DNA of 64,000 nt from NCBI RefSeq assembly GCF_023035295.1, contig NZ_CP075076.1:372001-436000 (forward strand), given 5' to 3'. The notes under the pieces were generated by a model that had not been told where the DNA came from, made no database searches, and worked only from the letters and a program-made list of their open reading frames with translations. Within the stretch, counting starts at the first letter, position 1; each line of letters begins with the position of its first letter. Shown in pieces: positions 9,207-18,335 of this stretch. This DNA is from Borrelia coriaceae (lineage in GTDB: Bacteria > Spirochaetota > Spirochaetia > Borreliales > Borreliaceae). The translations under genes were made by a program, and so were the position numbers.

Positions 9207-10427
9207 CTATAAAATAATTCTTAAAATCTTTTTCTTGCCAATCTTAAGTTCAATCTCACCATTGGTAAAATTATCCTTATTAAGGCAATAATCTTGATCC
9301 CCTATCCTTACTTTATCTATATAAACCCCACCAGAATTAATAAGTCGTCTTGCCTCTGACTTACTGGATACAACTTTTGACAGAACCATTAGATCAATTA
9401 ATGAAATGCCTCCTTCTAAATTAGTTAACACTAATTTAAAGAAAGGAATATCTTCTCTATCACCTTTATCTCCCTTAAAAGCTGCTTGAGCTGCTGAGCA
9501 TGCCTTTAAAGCCGCATTTTCTCCATGCACAATTTTTGTTATCTCAAACGCCAAAGTTTCTTTTGCCTTATTGAACAAATGGCCTTCAACATTTGAAATA
9601 CACTCGATATCATCATTTTCCAAAAAAGTAAATAAATATAAAAATTTCTTAACATCCAAGTCTGGGACATTTCTAAAATATTGATAAAAATCATAAACAC
9701 TATAAAGATTTGAATCAAGATAAACTGCCCCCTTTTCTGACTTGCCCATCTTTTTCCCATCACTTCTTGTAATAAGTGGTAAAGTGAGTCCAAATACTTC
9801 TACTCCAGACTTTTTCCTAACCAAATCAACGCCTGAGACAATATTCCCCCATTGATCATCGCCTCCAATTTGGAGTTTACAATTCCTAATCCTATTTAAC
9901 ATATAAAAATCATACGATTGCAGAAGCTGATAATTAAACTCAATAAAAGAAAGACCATCTTTCAATCTTCTTTTATAAGTCTCAAACCCAAGCATACGAT
10001 TAACAGAAAAATAAACCCCAATATCTCTTAAAAACTCAATATAATTAATATTATTAAGCCATTCTGAATTATCGAGAATATAGCCGTGACTGAAATCTAT
10101 TATTCTAAGCAATTGTGATTTTATTGCCTCAACATTATCTTTTATATCTTCTTCTGATAAAATCTTTCGCATTGCATCCTTACCTGAAGGATCCCCTATT
10201 TTTGTAGTCCCACCACCAACCAAAGCAATTGGAATATGACCTTGTCTTTGAAGGTGCGCCATTGCCATAAAAGGAATTAGATGTCCAATGTGCAAAGAAG
10301 TAGAAGTAGCATCAACACCAACATAAAATACTATTTTTTCATCATTCATTAATGTACTTAAAGCTTCCAAATTAGTACACTGCTTTAAGAATCCTCTCCT
10401 CTCTAAAATCCCTAAGGCAAGATTCAT
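9207..10427 (-). CDS. tyrS: Tyrosyl-tRNA synthetase
   Basis: A class I aminoacyl-tRNA synthetase that charges tRNA-Tyr. The 406-residue protein has the HIGH signature (TSLHIGHL, about residues 43-50), the tyrosine-pocket region GGDDQWGN (about 191-198) and the KMSKS-loop variant KMGKS (about 229-233). A C-terminal S4-type RNA-binding region with SEARRLINSGGVYID follows (about 358-372). Its ATG overlaps the glyS stop codon in an ATGA arrangement (10424-10427), a sign of translational coupling within a tRNA-synthetase operon running gltX-glyS-tyrS. Confidence 0.96.
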   Translation of the reverse strand: MNLALGILERRGFLKQCTNLEALSTLMNDEKIVFYVGVDATSTSLHIGHLIPFMAMAHLQRQGHIPIALVGGGTTKIGDPSGKDAMRKILSEEDIKDNVEAIKSQLLRIIDFSHGYILDNSEWLNNINYIEFLRDIGVYFSVNRMLGFETYKRRLKDGLSFIEFNYQLLQSYDFYMLNRIRNCKLQIGGDDQWGNIVSGVDLVRKKSGVEVFGLTLPLITRSDGKKMGKSEKGAVYLDSNLYSVYDFYQYFRNVPDLDVKKFLYLFTFLENDDIECISNVEGHLFNKAKETLAFEITKIVHGENAALKACSAAQAAFKGDKGDREDIPFFKLVLTNLEGGISLIDLMVLSKVVSSKSEARRLINSGGVYIDKVRIGDQDYCLNKDNFTNGEIELKIGKKKILRIIL

Positions 10428-11761
10428 TTATTTGGAACTCCCTTATAATTTAGAATTTCAGTTCTAATATATGAATATAAGTCATCAATAGCAATCCTTA
10501 TTTGAGACATACTATCCCTATCTCTTAAAGTAACCGTTTTAGTATCAATAGTATCATAATCTATTGTTACACAATAAGGTGTGCCTATTTCATCTTGACG
10601 TCTATAACGCTTGCCTATTGTACCATTCTCATCATAAAACATGTAAAAATCATCGCTAAACTGCATAAACACTTTTCTAGCAAGCTCAGGCAGTCCATCT
10701 TTCTTTACAAGAGGAAGTATTGCAACCTTATAAGGAGCAAGTTTAGGATGCAAACGTAGTACTACACGCTTACCCCCTTCATCAAGTTCTTCATGAGCAT
10801 AAGCATCACAAAGGGTCATTAAAACACTTCTTGTAAGTCCAAGAGATGTCTCAATAACATAAGGAATATATTTATTACCGCTTTCTAAGTCATGATATTC
10901 AAACAAGTTAGCCTTACCACAAAATTTTGCGTGCTGAGACAAATCATAATTACCTCTATTATGAATACCCTCAATTTCCTGAAAACCAAATGGAAATTTA
11001 TATTCAATATCAACTGCAGCTTTAGCATAATGAGCAAGCTCATTCCTTGTATGTTCTTTAAACCTAAGATTGTCTGTTTTTATTCCAAGAGTTTCAATAA
11101 AAAAATTCATCCTCTTTTGCTGCCAATAATAATACCACTCATCCATCTGATTAGGATGTACAAAAAATTGCATTTCCATCTGTTCAAATTCACAAGTTCT
11201 AAATATAAAATTCTTAGCTACTATCTCATTCCTAAATGCCTTACCAACTTGAGCTATTCCAAAAGGAACCTTGAGTCTTGTAGAATCTAAAACATTGCGA
11301 AAATTCACAAAAATACCTTGAGCAGTTTCTGGTCTTAAATAAATTTCACTAGAACTATCTTCAACAGCACCAATATCAGTTTTAAACATTAAGTTAAAAC
11401 TTCTAGGAACTGTAAAAGTACCTATAGAATTACAATTAGAACAACCCTTGGATAGATCAATAGCATCTATTTTAAATCTGTTCTTACAATTTTTACAGTC
11501 TACTAGTAAATCTAAAAAACTATCAACATGTCCTGAAGCTTTCCAAATTTCAGATCTCATTAAAATCGAACTATCTAATCCTACTACATTTTCATGTGAG
11601 TAAACCATAGTCTTCCACCATTCTTCTTGTATGTTTTTCTTAAGTTCAATACCCAAAGGACCATAATCCCATACACCTGCAAGACCCCCATAAACTTCTG
11701 AGGATTGAAATACAAAACCTTTTCTCTTAGCAAGCGAAATAATATCTTCTATTTTTATCAT
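10424..11761 (-). CDS. glyS: Glycyl-tRNA synthetase, homodimeric type
   Basis: A class II synthetase of the single-chain (alpha2, eukaryote/archaea-like) kind rather than the alpha2beta2 enzyme of most Gram-negative bacteria. The 445-residue protein has the N-terminal SSEVYGGLAGVWDYGPLG block, a motif-2-like region (GKAFRNEI, FRTCEFEQMEMQFF) and the C-terminal anticodon-binding domain (KLAPYKVAILPL). The paired CKNCKNRF and CSNCNSIG cysteines (about residues 90-115) suggest a zinc knuckle. I chose the ATG at 11761 because AGGA lies 8 nt before it. The upstream in-frame ATG at 11770 touches that AGGA. It sits between gltX and tyrS. Confidence 0.95.
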   Translation of the reverse strand: MIKIEDIISLAKRKGFVFQSSEVYGGLAGVWDYGPLGIELKKNIQEEWWKTMVYSHENVVGLDSSILMRSEIWKASGHVDSFLDLLVDCKNCKNRFKIDAIDLSKGCSNCNSIGTFTVPRSFNLMFKTDIGAVEDSSSEIYLRPETAQGIFVNFRNVLDSTRLKVPFGIAQVGKAFRNEIVAKNFIFRTCEFEQMEMQFFVHPNQMDEWYYYWQQKRMNFFIETLGIKTDNLRFKEHTRNELAHYAKAAVDIEYKFPFGFQEIEGIHNRGNYDLSQHAKFCGKANLFEYHDLESGNKYIPYVIETSLGLTRSVLMTLCDAYAHEELDEGGKRVVLRLHPKLAPYKVAILPLVKKDGLPELARKVFMQFSDDFYMFYDENGTIGKRYRRQDEIGTPYCVTIDYDTIDTKTVTLRDRDSMSQIRIAIDDLYSYIRTEILNYKGVPNK

Positions 11762-11780
11762 ATTAAACATCCTAACAAAC

Positions 11781-13262
11781 TTATTTATAATTCATGTGTC
11801 TTTTCAGAAATTGCTGCGCTTGATTTATTCTATCAAAAACCTTAACTTTACCAAGTAATTGCAAAGAATCAAAAAGAGGAGGGGATACCTTACTTCCAAG
11901 AACCGCAATTCTAATTGGTAAGAGCACGTCTCCTATTTTTAAATTATTTTCTTTAGCAAAATCATAAAAAATTTTTTCATTCTCAGAAAGTATTCTAGTT
12001 TCAAATCCCTCTAATAATGGCTTAATCTTTTCTAAGAGTAAATAAATATCACCTGCCGTTTTTTTCTTACCTAAAAATTCATCTAAATTCCAAGTTTCAA
12101 TATCTTCATAAAAAAATTTAAGCATAGCAATAGACTCACTAAGTTTTCTAATTCTTGGCTTTATTAAAGGGACTAAAAGCATCAAGTTTTGCTTATCAAA
12201 AGAACTAATCTCTTCCTTAATGTAGCCTGCTTTTTGCAAGAATGGAATTAAAAGATCGACTAACTCATCACCCTCTTTTCCCCTAATATAATAGCTATTA
12301 AAAAAATCTAATTTATTATAGTCAAAAATAGCAGGAGATTTATTGACTCGCTCAATAGAAAATAATTTTTGAAGCTCATCTTTTGTAAAAAACTCACTCT
12401 TATCATCATAAGACCAACCAAGTAAAGTAATGTAATTAATAATAGCTTCCGGAAGATACCCATCATCAATAAATTGTTTTAAAGATGTAGCACCATGTCT
12501 CTTACTTAATTTTTGCCCATCACTTCCCATGACCATTGGAAGATGGCAATAAATAGGCGGCTTCCATCCAAAAGCACTATAAAGAAGCACATGCAAAGAT
12601 CCTGAAGAAACCCATTCCTGAGCTCTTAAGACATGAGAAATTTTCATCAAATGATCATCAACAACATTGGCAAGATGATAAGTTGGTAGTCCATCTGACT
12701 TAAGAATCACAGGATCAGGACTAATATCCCTATTTGCCCATGTAACTTTACCAAGTAAGATGTCATCAAAATAAGTCTCTCCCTCAAGGGGGATTTTAAA
12801 TCTAATAACAGGAGTTATGCCTAAATTTACAGCATCTTGAATTTCATTTTCACTTAAATTCCTACAATGTCTATCATATCCTGGTGCCATCTTATTAACA
12901 GTCTGAATTTTTCTGATTCTCTCTAATCTCTCAGATGTACAATAACAATAATAAGCATTTCCCATCTCAACCAATTGTTTAGCATACTTTTGATATATTT
13001 CTGTTCTCTTTGACTGAACATAAGGTTCATAAGGACCACCACAAGTAGGTCCCTCATCAAAATCAATGCCAAGCCACTCTAAACTCTGATACAGATCCTC
13101 CTCTGCTTCTTTAAAATACCTAGTTTGATCTGTATCCTCTATTCGAAGCAAAAATTTTCCACCACAAGATTTAGCAAAAAAATAGTTAAATAAAGCTGTT
13201 CTAATTCCCCCAATATGTTGCAAACCAGTTGGAGAAGGTGCATATCTAACTCTTATATCCAC
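11781..13262 (-). CDS. gltX: Glutamyl-tRNA synthetase
   Basis: A class I synthetase of 493 residues with the HIGH-like [19 protein letters not shown] segment near the N-terminus and [11 protein letters not shown] (about residues 249-259) as the KMSKS loop. A cysteine cluster with C..C spacing (YCYCTSERL, then DRHC, about 103-132) fits the zinc-binding acceptor domain of bacterial enzymes. Borrelia lacks a glutaminyl-tRNA synthetase, so this enzyme is expected to be non-discriminating: it also charges tRNA-Gln with glutamate for later amidation by GatCAB (known for the family; not visible here). It appears to be the first gene of a gltX-glyS-tyrS run. Confidence 0.95.
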   Translation of the reverse strand: MDIRVRYAPSPTGLQHIGGIRTALFNYFFAKSCGGKFLLRIEDTDQTRYFKEAEEDLYQSLEWLGIDFDEGPTCGGPYEPYVQSKRTEIYQKYAKQLVEMGNAYYCYCTSERLERIRKIQTVNKMAPGYDRHCRNLSENEIQDAVNLGITPVIRFKIPLEGETYFDDILLGKVTWANRDISPDPVILKSDGLPTYHLANVVDDHLMKISHVLRAQEWVSSGSLHVLLYSAFGWKPPIYCHLPMVMGSDGQKLSKRHGATSLKQFIDDGYLPEAIINYITLLGWSYDDKSEFFTKDELQKLFSIERVNKSPAIFDYNKLDFFNSYYIRGKEGDELVDLLIPFLQKAGYIKEEISSFDKQNLMLLVPLIKPRIRKLSESIAMLKFFYEDIETWNLDEFLGKKKTAGDIYLLLEKIKPLLEGFETRILSENEKIFYDFAKENNLKIGDVLLPIRIAVLGSKVSPPLFDSLQLLGKVKVFDRINQAQQFLKRHMNYK

Positions 13263-13276
13263 AATTATAACCTCTT

Positions 13277-14101
13277 TTAATAAAAGATATCTTTTTTTGA
13301 AATATCATAAATATAATAGAACACCACAAAAAATAAATTTGAATTCAGTAATCTTGTATGCTTAAAATTCAATCTATCTTTATACCTCAAATATTTATTC
13401 CTAATCCCAAGTCTATTTTTTTCAATCAACTGATATTCTAAATTTGATCTTTTTAAAATATAATAAAAGTAAATGGTAAAAATAGGATCCCTTCTTAAAA
13501 AGAAGGTTTTTAAAAAGTTTATTTCATTGTTCAATTTCTCATAATCTTCATCAGCAATAATATTAAGTACTACACAATACCTGATCCATTTATTTTTACT
13601 TCCTGTATAATTTACAATTAAGCTAGAGGCCTTCTCTTTCTCCCTAAAACTAATACATATAGAATAAAGTTCTACTATTGTTTTATCACTCATCTTAGTG
13701 TCTTTTAAATAAAAATAAATCTCATCAAGACTTTTTTTATCTTGCTTAATTAATATTATTTTTAAAAGAAGAGAAATATCAAATACACTCTTAAGTGTTT
13801 TGCGCATTACCTTAAGCTTTAAAAAAGTATACGCGTGATCTACACCATTTAATATAAAATACAATCTTGAATATAGAAATTTAGAATAAATAACATTAAA
13901 GACAAATACAAATAAAATAAAAGTTAAAATAACATGCAAATTCAATAAAATAAAGTCTACAAAATTCGAAAATCTTAAAATTCCTAATAAATAAACAAAA
14001 CATAGAAAAGTACAAAAGAAAATGATATTAAAAACAAAAAGTATTCTGTCAACCATTAAAAATCTCTTATAATAAAGTTCCATGTTAAAATTAATGTACA
14101 C
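13277..14101 (-). CDS. Uncharacterised two-pass membrane protein
   Basis: I do not recognise a family. The 274-residue protein has two long hydrophobic segments (about residues 17-43 and 50-75) followed by a mostly helical, lysine-rich domain of about 190 residues, probably cytoplasmic, with short helical repeats that hint at a TPR/HEAT-like scaffold. GTG at 14101 is the furthest start; ATG at 14083 is an alternative. Neither has a Shine-Dalgarno sequence. A TATAAT lies just upstream, so the mRNA may be nearly leaderless. It lies 14 nt before gltX and may be co-transcribed with the synthetase genes. It corresponds in position to BB0373 (from memory). Confidence 0.65.
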   Translation of the reverse strand: MYINFNMELYYKRFLMVDRILFVFNIIFFCTFLCFVYLLGILRFSNFVDFILLNLHVILTFILFVFVFNVIYSKFLYSRLYFILNGVDHAYTFLKLKVMRKTLKSVFDISLLLKIILIKQDKKSLDEIYFYLKDTKMSDKTIVELYSICISFREKEKASSLIVNYTGSKNKWIRYCVVLNIIADEDYEKLNNEINFLKTFFLRRDPIFTIYFYYILKRSNLEYQLIEKNRLGIRNKYLRYKDRLNFKHTRLLNSNLFFVVFYYIYDISKKDIFY

Positions 14102-14108
14102 ATGTAGT

Positions 14109-14114
14109 ATTATA
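14109..14114 (-). promoter_or_regulatory. Predicted -10 box upstream of the membrane-protein/gltX operon
   Basis: TATAAT on the minus strand at 14114-14109. Transcription should begin about 7 nt downstream, near 14102, almost on the GTG codon at 14101. The candidate -35 (TTATTA, 14137-14132) is weak. The 85-nt gap also has to hold the divergent promoter of pdeB. Confidence 0.4.
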
Positions 14115-14186
14115 CTAAATAGATAGATAATTAATAAATAATATGCAATATATGCTTATTACTAAGTTTGCAGCTTAAGGGGGAAA

Positions 14187-15326
14187 ATGCAAAATTTTGA
14201 TAACCTAGCAAAAGATATAAAAAATTTTTCGTACGTAATAGACAAAAATTTTCTAGTATGGCCTCAAAACTCGCTTCTAAAACCTATAAATACCGAACTT
14301 ATTGAAAAATGGGACTTAAAGAGCGAAATTAAATTACAAAGAGCATTCTTTAACGAATCATTAATAACAGAAACAAGAAAGCTTATTAATGTAGAATATG
14401 ATGAAGAATCTATTGCCAACTATCACATACTAGTAAGCAATTTAGAAGAAATATATGAAACCTGCAAGAGGAACAAAAAAATTTACTATCAAGACGTTCT
14501 TCCAACCGTCAAAAAGGTAATGGAATTTTATAAAAAAAATCAAGACACATTCATCAAATATATGAAAGTACCTAAGCTCTTATCTGACTATCATATTGTT
14601 CACTCAATAAACACTGCAATACTAACCGTGGCACTTGGAAAAGAGATGAATTTAAACAATCATAAAATGGTTGAACTCTGCACAATAGCTCTTCTGCATA
14701 AAATAGGTTTCCTATTTATCCCTTTACATATAAGTGAAAAAAAAGAAAAATTAAATGATGAAGAATTTGAAATAATAAAAAAATATCCCGTACTTGGACA
14801 TAAAATACTCTCAAGCACTAATTTTTCACATTCTATTTGTTTAGCAATACTAAATCATAAAGAAAACTTAGATGGTTCAGGATACCCTAACAAACTTAAA
14901 AGCATAAAAATAAATATTGAGTCTAATATGATAGGTGCTGCTAGTGCATATAGTGCAATTCTTTTAGATAGAACATATAAAGGGGCATTAAATTCTGGTG
15001 CATCTCTTATCGAACTTATACAAGATGCTGACAAAAAATTTGACAAAAGGGTTTTAAAACTAATAATTAAGGTCCTCTCTCAATGTCCTTTAGACTTTAT
15101 TGTTGAACTCAATGACAACTCAATTGCCAAAATAATAAAAATTAACGATGCTAATATAAACGTCCCATATATAAAATACATAATAAAGGATAATAAAATC
15201 ATACCCCCTAGCGAAAATCAAAATTATGTCAAATCCATACCTAAGACAGAAACTGGTATAAAAAAAATACTAAGACAAGATGAAATAGAATTTATTTCAA
15301 AAAAATATGGGTTAAAGGAAATCTAA
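14187..15326 (+). CDS. pdeB: HD-GYP-family protein (PdeB orthologue) with lost metal ligands
   Basis: A 379-residue protein whose middle (about 130-300) aligns with HD-GYP phosphodiesterases, which degrade c-di-GMP with a di- or tri-iron centre. The overall motif order is kept: H139, H171, E226 and DGSGYP at 229-234. Several ligands are changed. The HD pair is H171-K172, the next ligand (normally HPxxG) is Y200, HHE reads HKE at 224-226, and the late DxxD region reads SAYS (253-256). B. burgdorferi PdeB (BB0374) is reported to cleave c-di-GMP; from this sequence catalysis is doubtful and a binding or scaffold role is possible. A strong AAGGGGG precedes the ATG. It is the first gene of the pfs-metK-luxS group. 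Confidence 0.82.
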   Translation: MQNFDNLAKDIKNFSYVIDKNFLVWPQNSLLKPINTELIEKWDLKSEIKLQRAFFNESLITETRKLINVEYDEESIANYHILVSNLEEIYETCKRNKKIYYQDVLPTVKKVMEFYKKNQDTFIKYMKVPKLLSDYHIVHSINTAILTVALGKEMNLNNHKMVELCTIALLHKIGFLFIPLHISEKKEKLNDEEFEIIKKYPVLGHKILSSTNFSHSICLAILNHKENLDGSGYPNKLKSIKINIESNMIGAASAYSAILLDRTYKGALNSGASLIELIQDADKKFDKRVLKLIIKVLSQCPLDFIVELNDNSIAKIIKINDANINVPYIKYIIKDNKIIPPSENQNYVKSIPKTETGIKKILRQDEIEFISKKYGLKEI

Positions 15327-15338
15327 AAGGAGCAAAAT

Positions 15339-16055
15339 ATGATTTTAATAACATCTGCAATGGATGAAGAATCGGCAGAAATAAATAAAATTATCGAGAA
15401 CAAAGAAGAAATTATATTAGATGACTATTATGCAGGTGAGAAAAAAGTTTATAAGGGAGAAATTGCAGGGCACAAAGTGCTCTCCTTAACTACTGGCATT
15501 GGAAAAGTAAACACCACTATGTGGAATAGCTACATTATATCAAAGTACAAAATTACTCACATAATCAACTCAGGGACTGCTGGTGGGCTTAGAGAATCTG
15601 CAAATCTTAAAATAAAAGATATCATCGTATCATCAGAGACAGCATTTCATGACTTTGATTTAACTAAGTTTGGACATAAGATAGGACAAGTACCAGGATT
15701 TCCACAAAAATTTAAAGCAGATGAAAATTTATTAAGCAAAGTTGTTAATATTATTAAAGACAAATTTAAAAACACTAATGTTCATATTGGTCTCATACTT
15801 ACAGGTGATCAATTTATTGGAGATGAAAAACAATTAGAAGAAATTAAAAATAACTTTGTAGACGCTTTGGCTGTAGAAATGGAAGGCGCCGCAATTGCCC
15901 AAATAGCATATACATTTAAAATTCCTTTTATTATCACTCGTGCTGTATCTGATTTACCAAATATAAAAGATAATCACATAAACTTCAATAAGTTTCTAAA
16001 AGAGGCATCAATGAATGCAGCTCAGATGGTAAAGGAACTAGTTAAATTAATATAA
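15339..16055 (+). CDS. pfs: 5'-methylthioadenosine/S-adenosylhomocysteine nucleosidase
   Basis: Pfs cleaves adenine from S-adenosylhomocysteine, methylthioadenosine and 5'-deoxyadenosine, removing inhibitors left by SAM-using enzymes and giving S-ribosylhomocysteine, the substrate of LuxS. The 238-residue protein shows NSGTAGGL (about 67-74), VEMEGAAIAQ (purine/ribose binding Met-Glu, about 182-191) and RAVSDLPN with the catalytic Asp (about 205-212). No signal peptide is seen, so this is a cytosolic copy; Borrelia carries other pfs paralogues elsewhere. An AAAGGAG site precedes the ATG, and metK follows after 18 nt. Confidence 0.94.
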   Translation: MILITSAMDEESAEINKIIENKEEIILDDYYAGEKKVYKGEIAGHKVLSLTTGIGKVNTTMWNSYIISKYKITHIINSGTAGGLRESANLKIKDIIVSSETAFHDFDLTKFGHKIGQVPGFPQKFKADENLLSKVVNIIKDKFKNTNVHIGLILTGDQFIGDEKQLEEIKNNFVDALAVEMEGAAIAQIAYTFKIPFIITRAVSDLPNIKDNHINFNKFLKEASMNAAQMVKELVKLI

Positions 16056-16073
16056 CTTACATAAGGTGAAAAC

Positions 16074-17243
16074 ATGCTCAATAACAATTTAACAGCAACA
16101 TCCGAAGCTGTATCTGAAGGACATCCCGATAAAATTGCAGATCAAATTTCTGACGCTATACTTGATGAGATGCTTAAAAGAGACAAAATGGCAAAAGTCG
16201 CATGTGAAACTTTAGTTTCACAGAATTTGGTAATCATAGCAGGAGAGATCAACAGTAAAGCAAAAAAAGATATAGACATAAAAGAAATTGCAAAACAAAC
16301 AATAAAAAACATTGGATACACAAATATAGAATATGGACTTGACTACAAATCTGCTACAATCATCGACGCTATTGGCTCTCAATCAATTGACATTACAAAT
16401 GCAGTTGAAAAGAAAAATACAAAAGATATAGGAGCTGGGGATCAAGGTATAATCTTTGGTTATGCATGCAATGAGACTGAAAATTTCCTACCTATAGCAT
16501 ACGAATTATCTAACTTAATCTTACAGAAAGCCAGCAAACTTAGAAAATCAGGCCAAATTAAATGGCTACGTCCTGATGCAAAATCCCAAGTTACTATTGA
16601 ATATGATTCTAATAAAAAGCCTATCAGAATCAGTAATATTGTTGTATCTCATCAACACGATCCTGATATTTCCCAAGAACTCTTAAGACAAACAATTATT
16701 GAAAAAATTATAAAACCCACTCTTAAAAATAAATCAATGCTTGATGAGAATATCAAATATTATATTAATCCTTCAGGCAATTTCGTAATAGGGGGTCCTA
16801 CTGGAGACACAGGTCTTACAGGAAGAAAAATTATCGCTGACAGTTATGGTGGATTTGCAAGACATGGTGGTGGTGCTTATAGCGGTAAAGATGCTACTAA
16901 AGTTGATAGATCAGCCGCTTACATGGCAAGATACATTGCTAAAAATATGGTGGCAGCAGAAATTTCTAAAGAATTTGAAATGCAACTTGCTTATGCTATT
17001 GGAATCCCCAACCCAGTATCTATTAAAATAACTACAGGCATAAATGACAACGAATATGAAAAAAAAATACTAAATTTTATCATCAATAACTTTGATCTAA
17101 CTCCCAACGGCATAATTAAAAAATTAAAATTAAGAGAGCCTGTTTACTCTAAGACATGCACATACGGACATTTTGGAAAAAATGAACTAGAATGGGAAAA
17201 GCTAGATTTCGTAGATACAATAAAAAAGGAGTTCAAAATATGA
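16074..17243 (+). CDS. metK: S-adenosylmethionine synthetase
   Basis: MetK makes S-adenosylmethionine from ATP and methionine. The 389-residue protein has [14 protein letters not shown] (residues about 14-27; ATP and metal binding), the flexible-loop region [12 protein letters not shown] (about 121-132) and the phosphate-binding segment [14 protein letters not shown] (about 241-254) followed by [16 protein letters not shown]. It ends with TGA overlapping the ATG of luxS (ATGA, 17240-17243), so the two are translationally coupled. Together with pfs and luxS it forms a compact activated-methyl operon. Confidence 0.97.
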   Translation: MLNNNLTATSEAVSEGHPDKIADQISDAILDEMLKRDKMAKVACETLVSQNLVIIAGEINSKAKKDIDIKEIAKQTIKNIGYTNIEYGLDYKSATIIDAIGSQSIDITNAVEKKNTKDIGAGDQGIIFGYACNETENFLPIAYELSNLILQKASKLRKSGQIKWLRPDAKSQVTIEYDSNKKPIRISNIVVSHQHDPDISQELLRQTIIEKIIKPTLKNKSMLDENIKYYINPSGNFVIGGPTGDTGLTGRKIIADSYGGFARHGGGAYSGKDATKVDRSAAYMARYIAKNMVAAEISKEFEMQLAYAIGIPNPVSIKITTGINDNEYEKKILNFIINNFDLTPNGIIKKLKLREPVYSKTCTYGHFGKNELEWEKLDFVDTIKKEFKI

Positions 17244-17713
17244 ATACAATAACGAGTTTTACAATTGATCATACAAAACTAAAACCTGGCGTATATATTT
17301 CAAGAAAAGATATGTTTCAAAATTTAACATTCACTACTGTAGACATCAGGATGAAAGCCCCTAACAGAGAACCTGTAATTAACAACGCGGAAATGCACAC
17401 AATTGAGCATATAGGAGCAACATTGCTAAGAAACAATAAAGTCTGGGGAGACAAAATATTATACTTTGGACCAATGGGCTGCAGAACTGGATTTTACCTA
17501 ATTCTTTTGGGCAACTATGAAAGTAAAGATCTAGTTGACCTAATATCTTGGCTTTTTCATGAGATTGTAAATTTTCAAGGTAATGTTACAGGAGCAACTG
17601 AAAAGGAATGCGGCAATTACCAAGATCACAATCTCAACATGGCAAAACATGAATCTAATCGATATTTAGAAACACTAGCTAACATAAAAGAAGAAAATTT
17701 AATATACCCCTAA
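17240..17713 (+). CDS. luxS: S-ribosylhomocysteine lyase / AI-2 synthase
   Basis: LuxS splits S-ribosylhomocysteine into homocysteine and 4,5-dihydroxypentane-2,3-dione, the precursor of autoinducer-2. The 157-residue protein has the metal site HTIEH (about 55-59), [10 protein letters not shown] with the catalytic cysteine (about 80-89) and [14 protein letters not shown], which supplies the C-terminal metal-site histidine. I chose the ATG at 17240, preceded by AAGGAG at 17226-17230 and overlapping the metK stop; the frame extends further upstream within metK. No convincing terminator lies in the 152 nt that follow. Confidence 0.96.
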   Translation: MNTITSFTIDHTKLKPGVYISRKDMFQNLTFTTVDIRMKAPNREPVINNAEMHTIEHIGATLLRNNKVWGDKILYFGPMGCRTGFYLILLGNYESKDLVDLISWLFHEIVNFQGNVTGATEKECGNYQDHNLNMAKHESNRYLETLANIKEENLIYP

Positions 17714-17865
17714 GAGATCAAAATTAATTTATAAGCCCAAAACACCATATACACAATGTAAAAATTAAAGTTAGATCTACATAACATGAAATTTAAACTT
17801 AACAGACATACTAATTAAAATGATGCAATAAATTTTTATAAAACCAAAATCTTCTTTTAAGAATT

Positions 17866-18285
17866 TTAAATATTTTGACTTATTTTCTCAGATAAATCTA
17901 AAAGCTCATCTCCTAAAGGTTCAATATTACTGCCTCTTTTAAAACCAAAATCATCTCCCTTAAATCTTGGCACCACATGAAAGTGCGTATGAAAAATAAC
18001 TTGTCCTGCATCAGCTCCAATTGCACTATAAATATTAACTCCACTACAAATATTTGAACCTAACTTCTTTAAAGAAATAGCTACTTTTTTACAAACCTTC
18101 AATATTCGCCCATTAAGTTCATCGCTCATATCCAAAACATCACTACTATGTTGCCTTGGAATAACAAGAGTATGTCCAACATTTAAAGGATTAATATCAA
18201 GAAAAGCAAGCACCAACTCATCATCATAAACCTTATAACAAGATATTTCATTTCTTACTATTTTGCAGAAAATACAATCACTCAA
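17866..18285 (-). CDS. hinT: HIT-family nucleotide-binding hydrolase
   Basis: A histidine-triad protein of about 139 residues, probably a purine nucleoside phosphoramidase. The triad FHTHFHVVPRF (HxHxH pattern) lies near residues 96-106, with the N-terminal CIFCKIV and the NVGHTLVIPRQH strand typical of HINT. The frame runs four codons further upstream to a TTG at 18297, but that codon overlaps the GGAGG sequence that should be the ribosome-binding site. I therefore place the start at the TTG at 18285, 5 nt downstream of GGAGG. It sits alone between the convergent luxS operon and mgtE, 50 nt after mgtE. Confidence 0.9.
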   Translation of the reverse strand: MSDCIFCKIVRNEISCYKVYDDELVLAFLDINPLNVGHTLVIPRQHSSDVLDMSDELNGRILKVCKKVAISLKKLGSNICSGVNIYSAIGADAGQVIFHTHFHVVPRFKGDDFGFKRGSNIEPLGDELLDLSEKISQNI

Positions 18286-18335
18286 AATTTCCTCCAATCT
18301 AATTCTATTTTAATCCTACTAGAAACAAAGCACAC

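Noticed and set aside
10892..11290. A 132-codon plus-strand frame opposite glyS
   Set aside because: It has no ribosome-binding site and opposes a fully conserved glycyl-tRNA synthetase.
17192..17239. N-terminal extension of LuxS into metK
   Set aside because: The extension has no family counterpart. AAGGAG lies correctly before the ATG at 17240, and standard LuxS begins there.
18286..18297. TTG at 18297 as the start of hinT
   Set aside because: The codon lies within TTGGAGG, whose GGAGG is the probable ribosome-binding site for the TTG at 18285.
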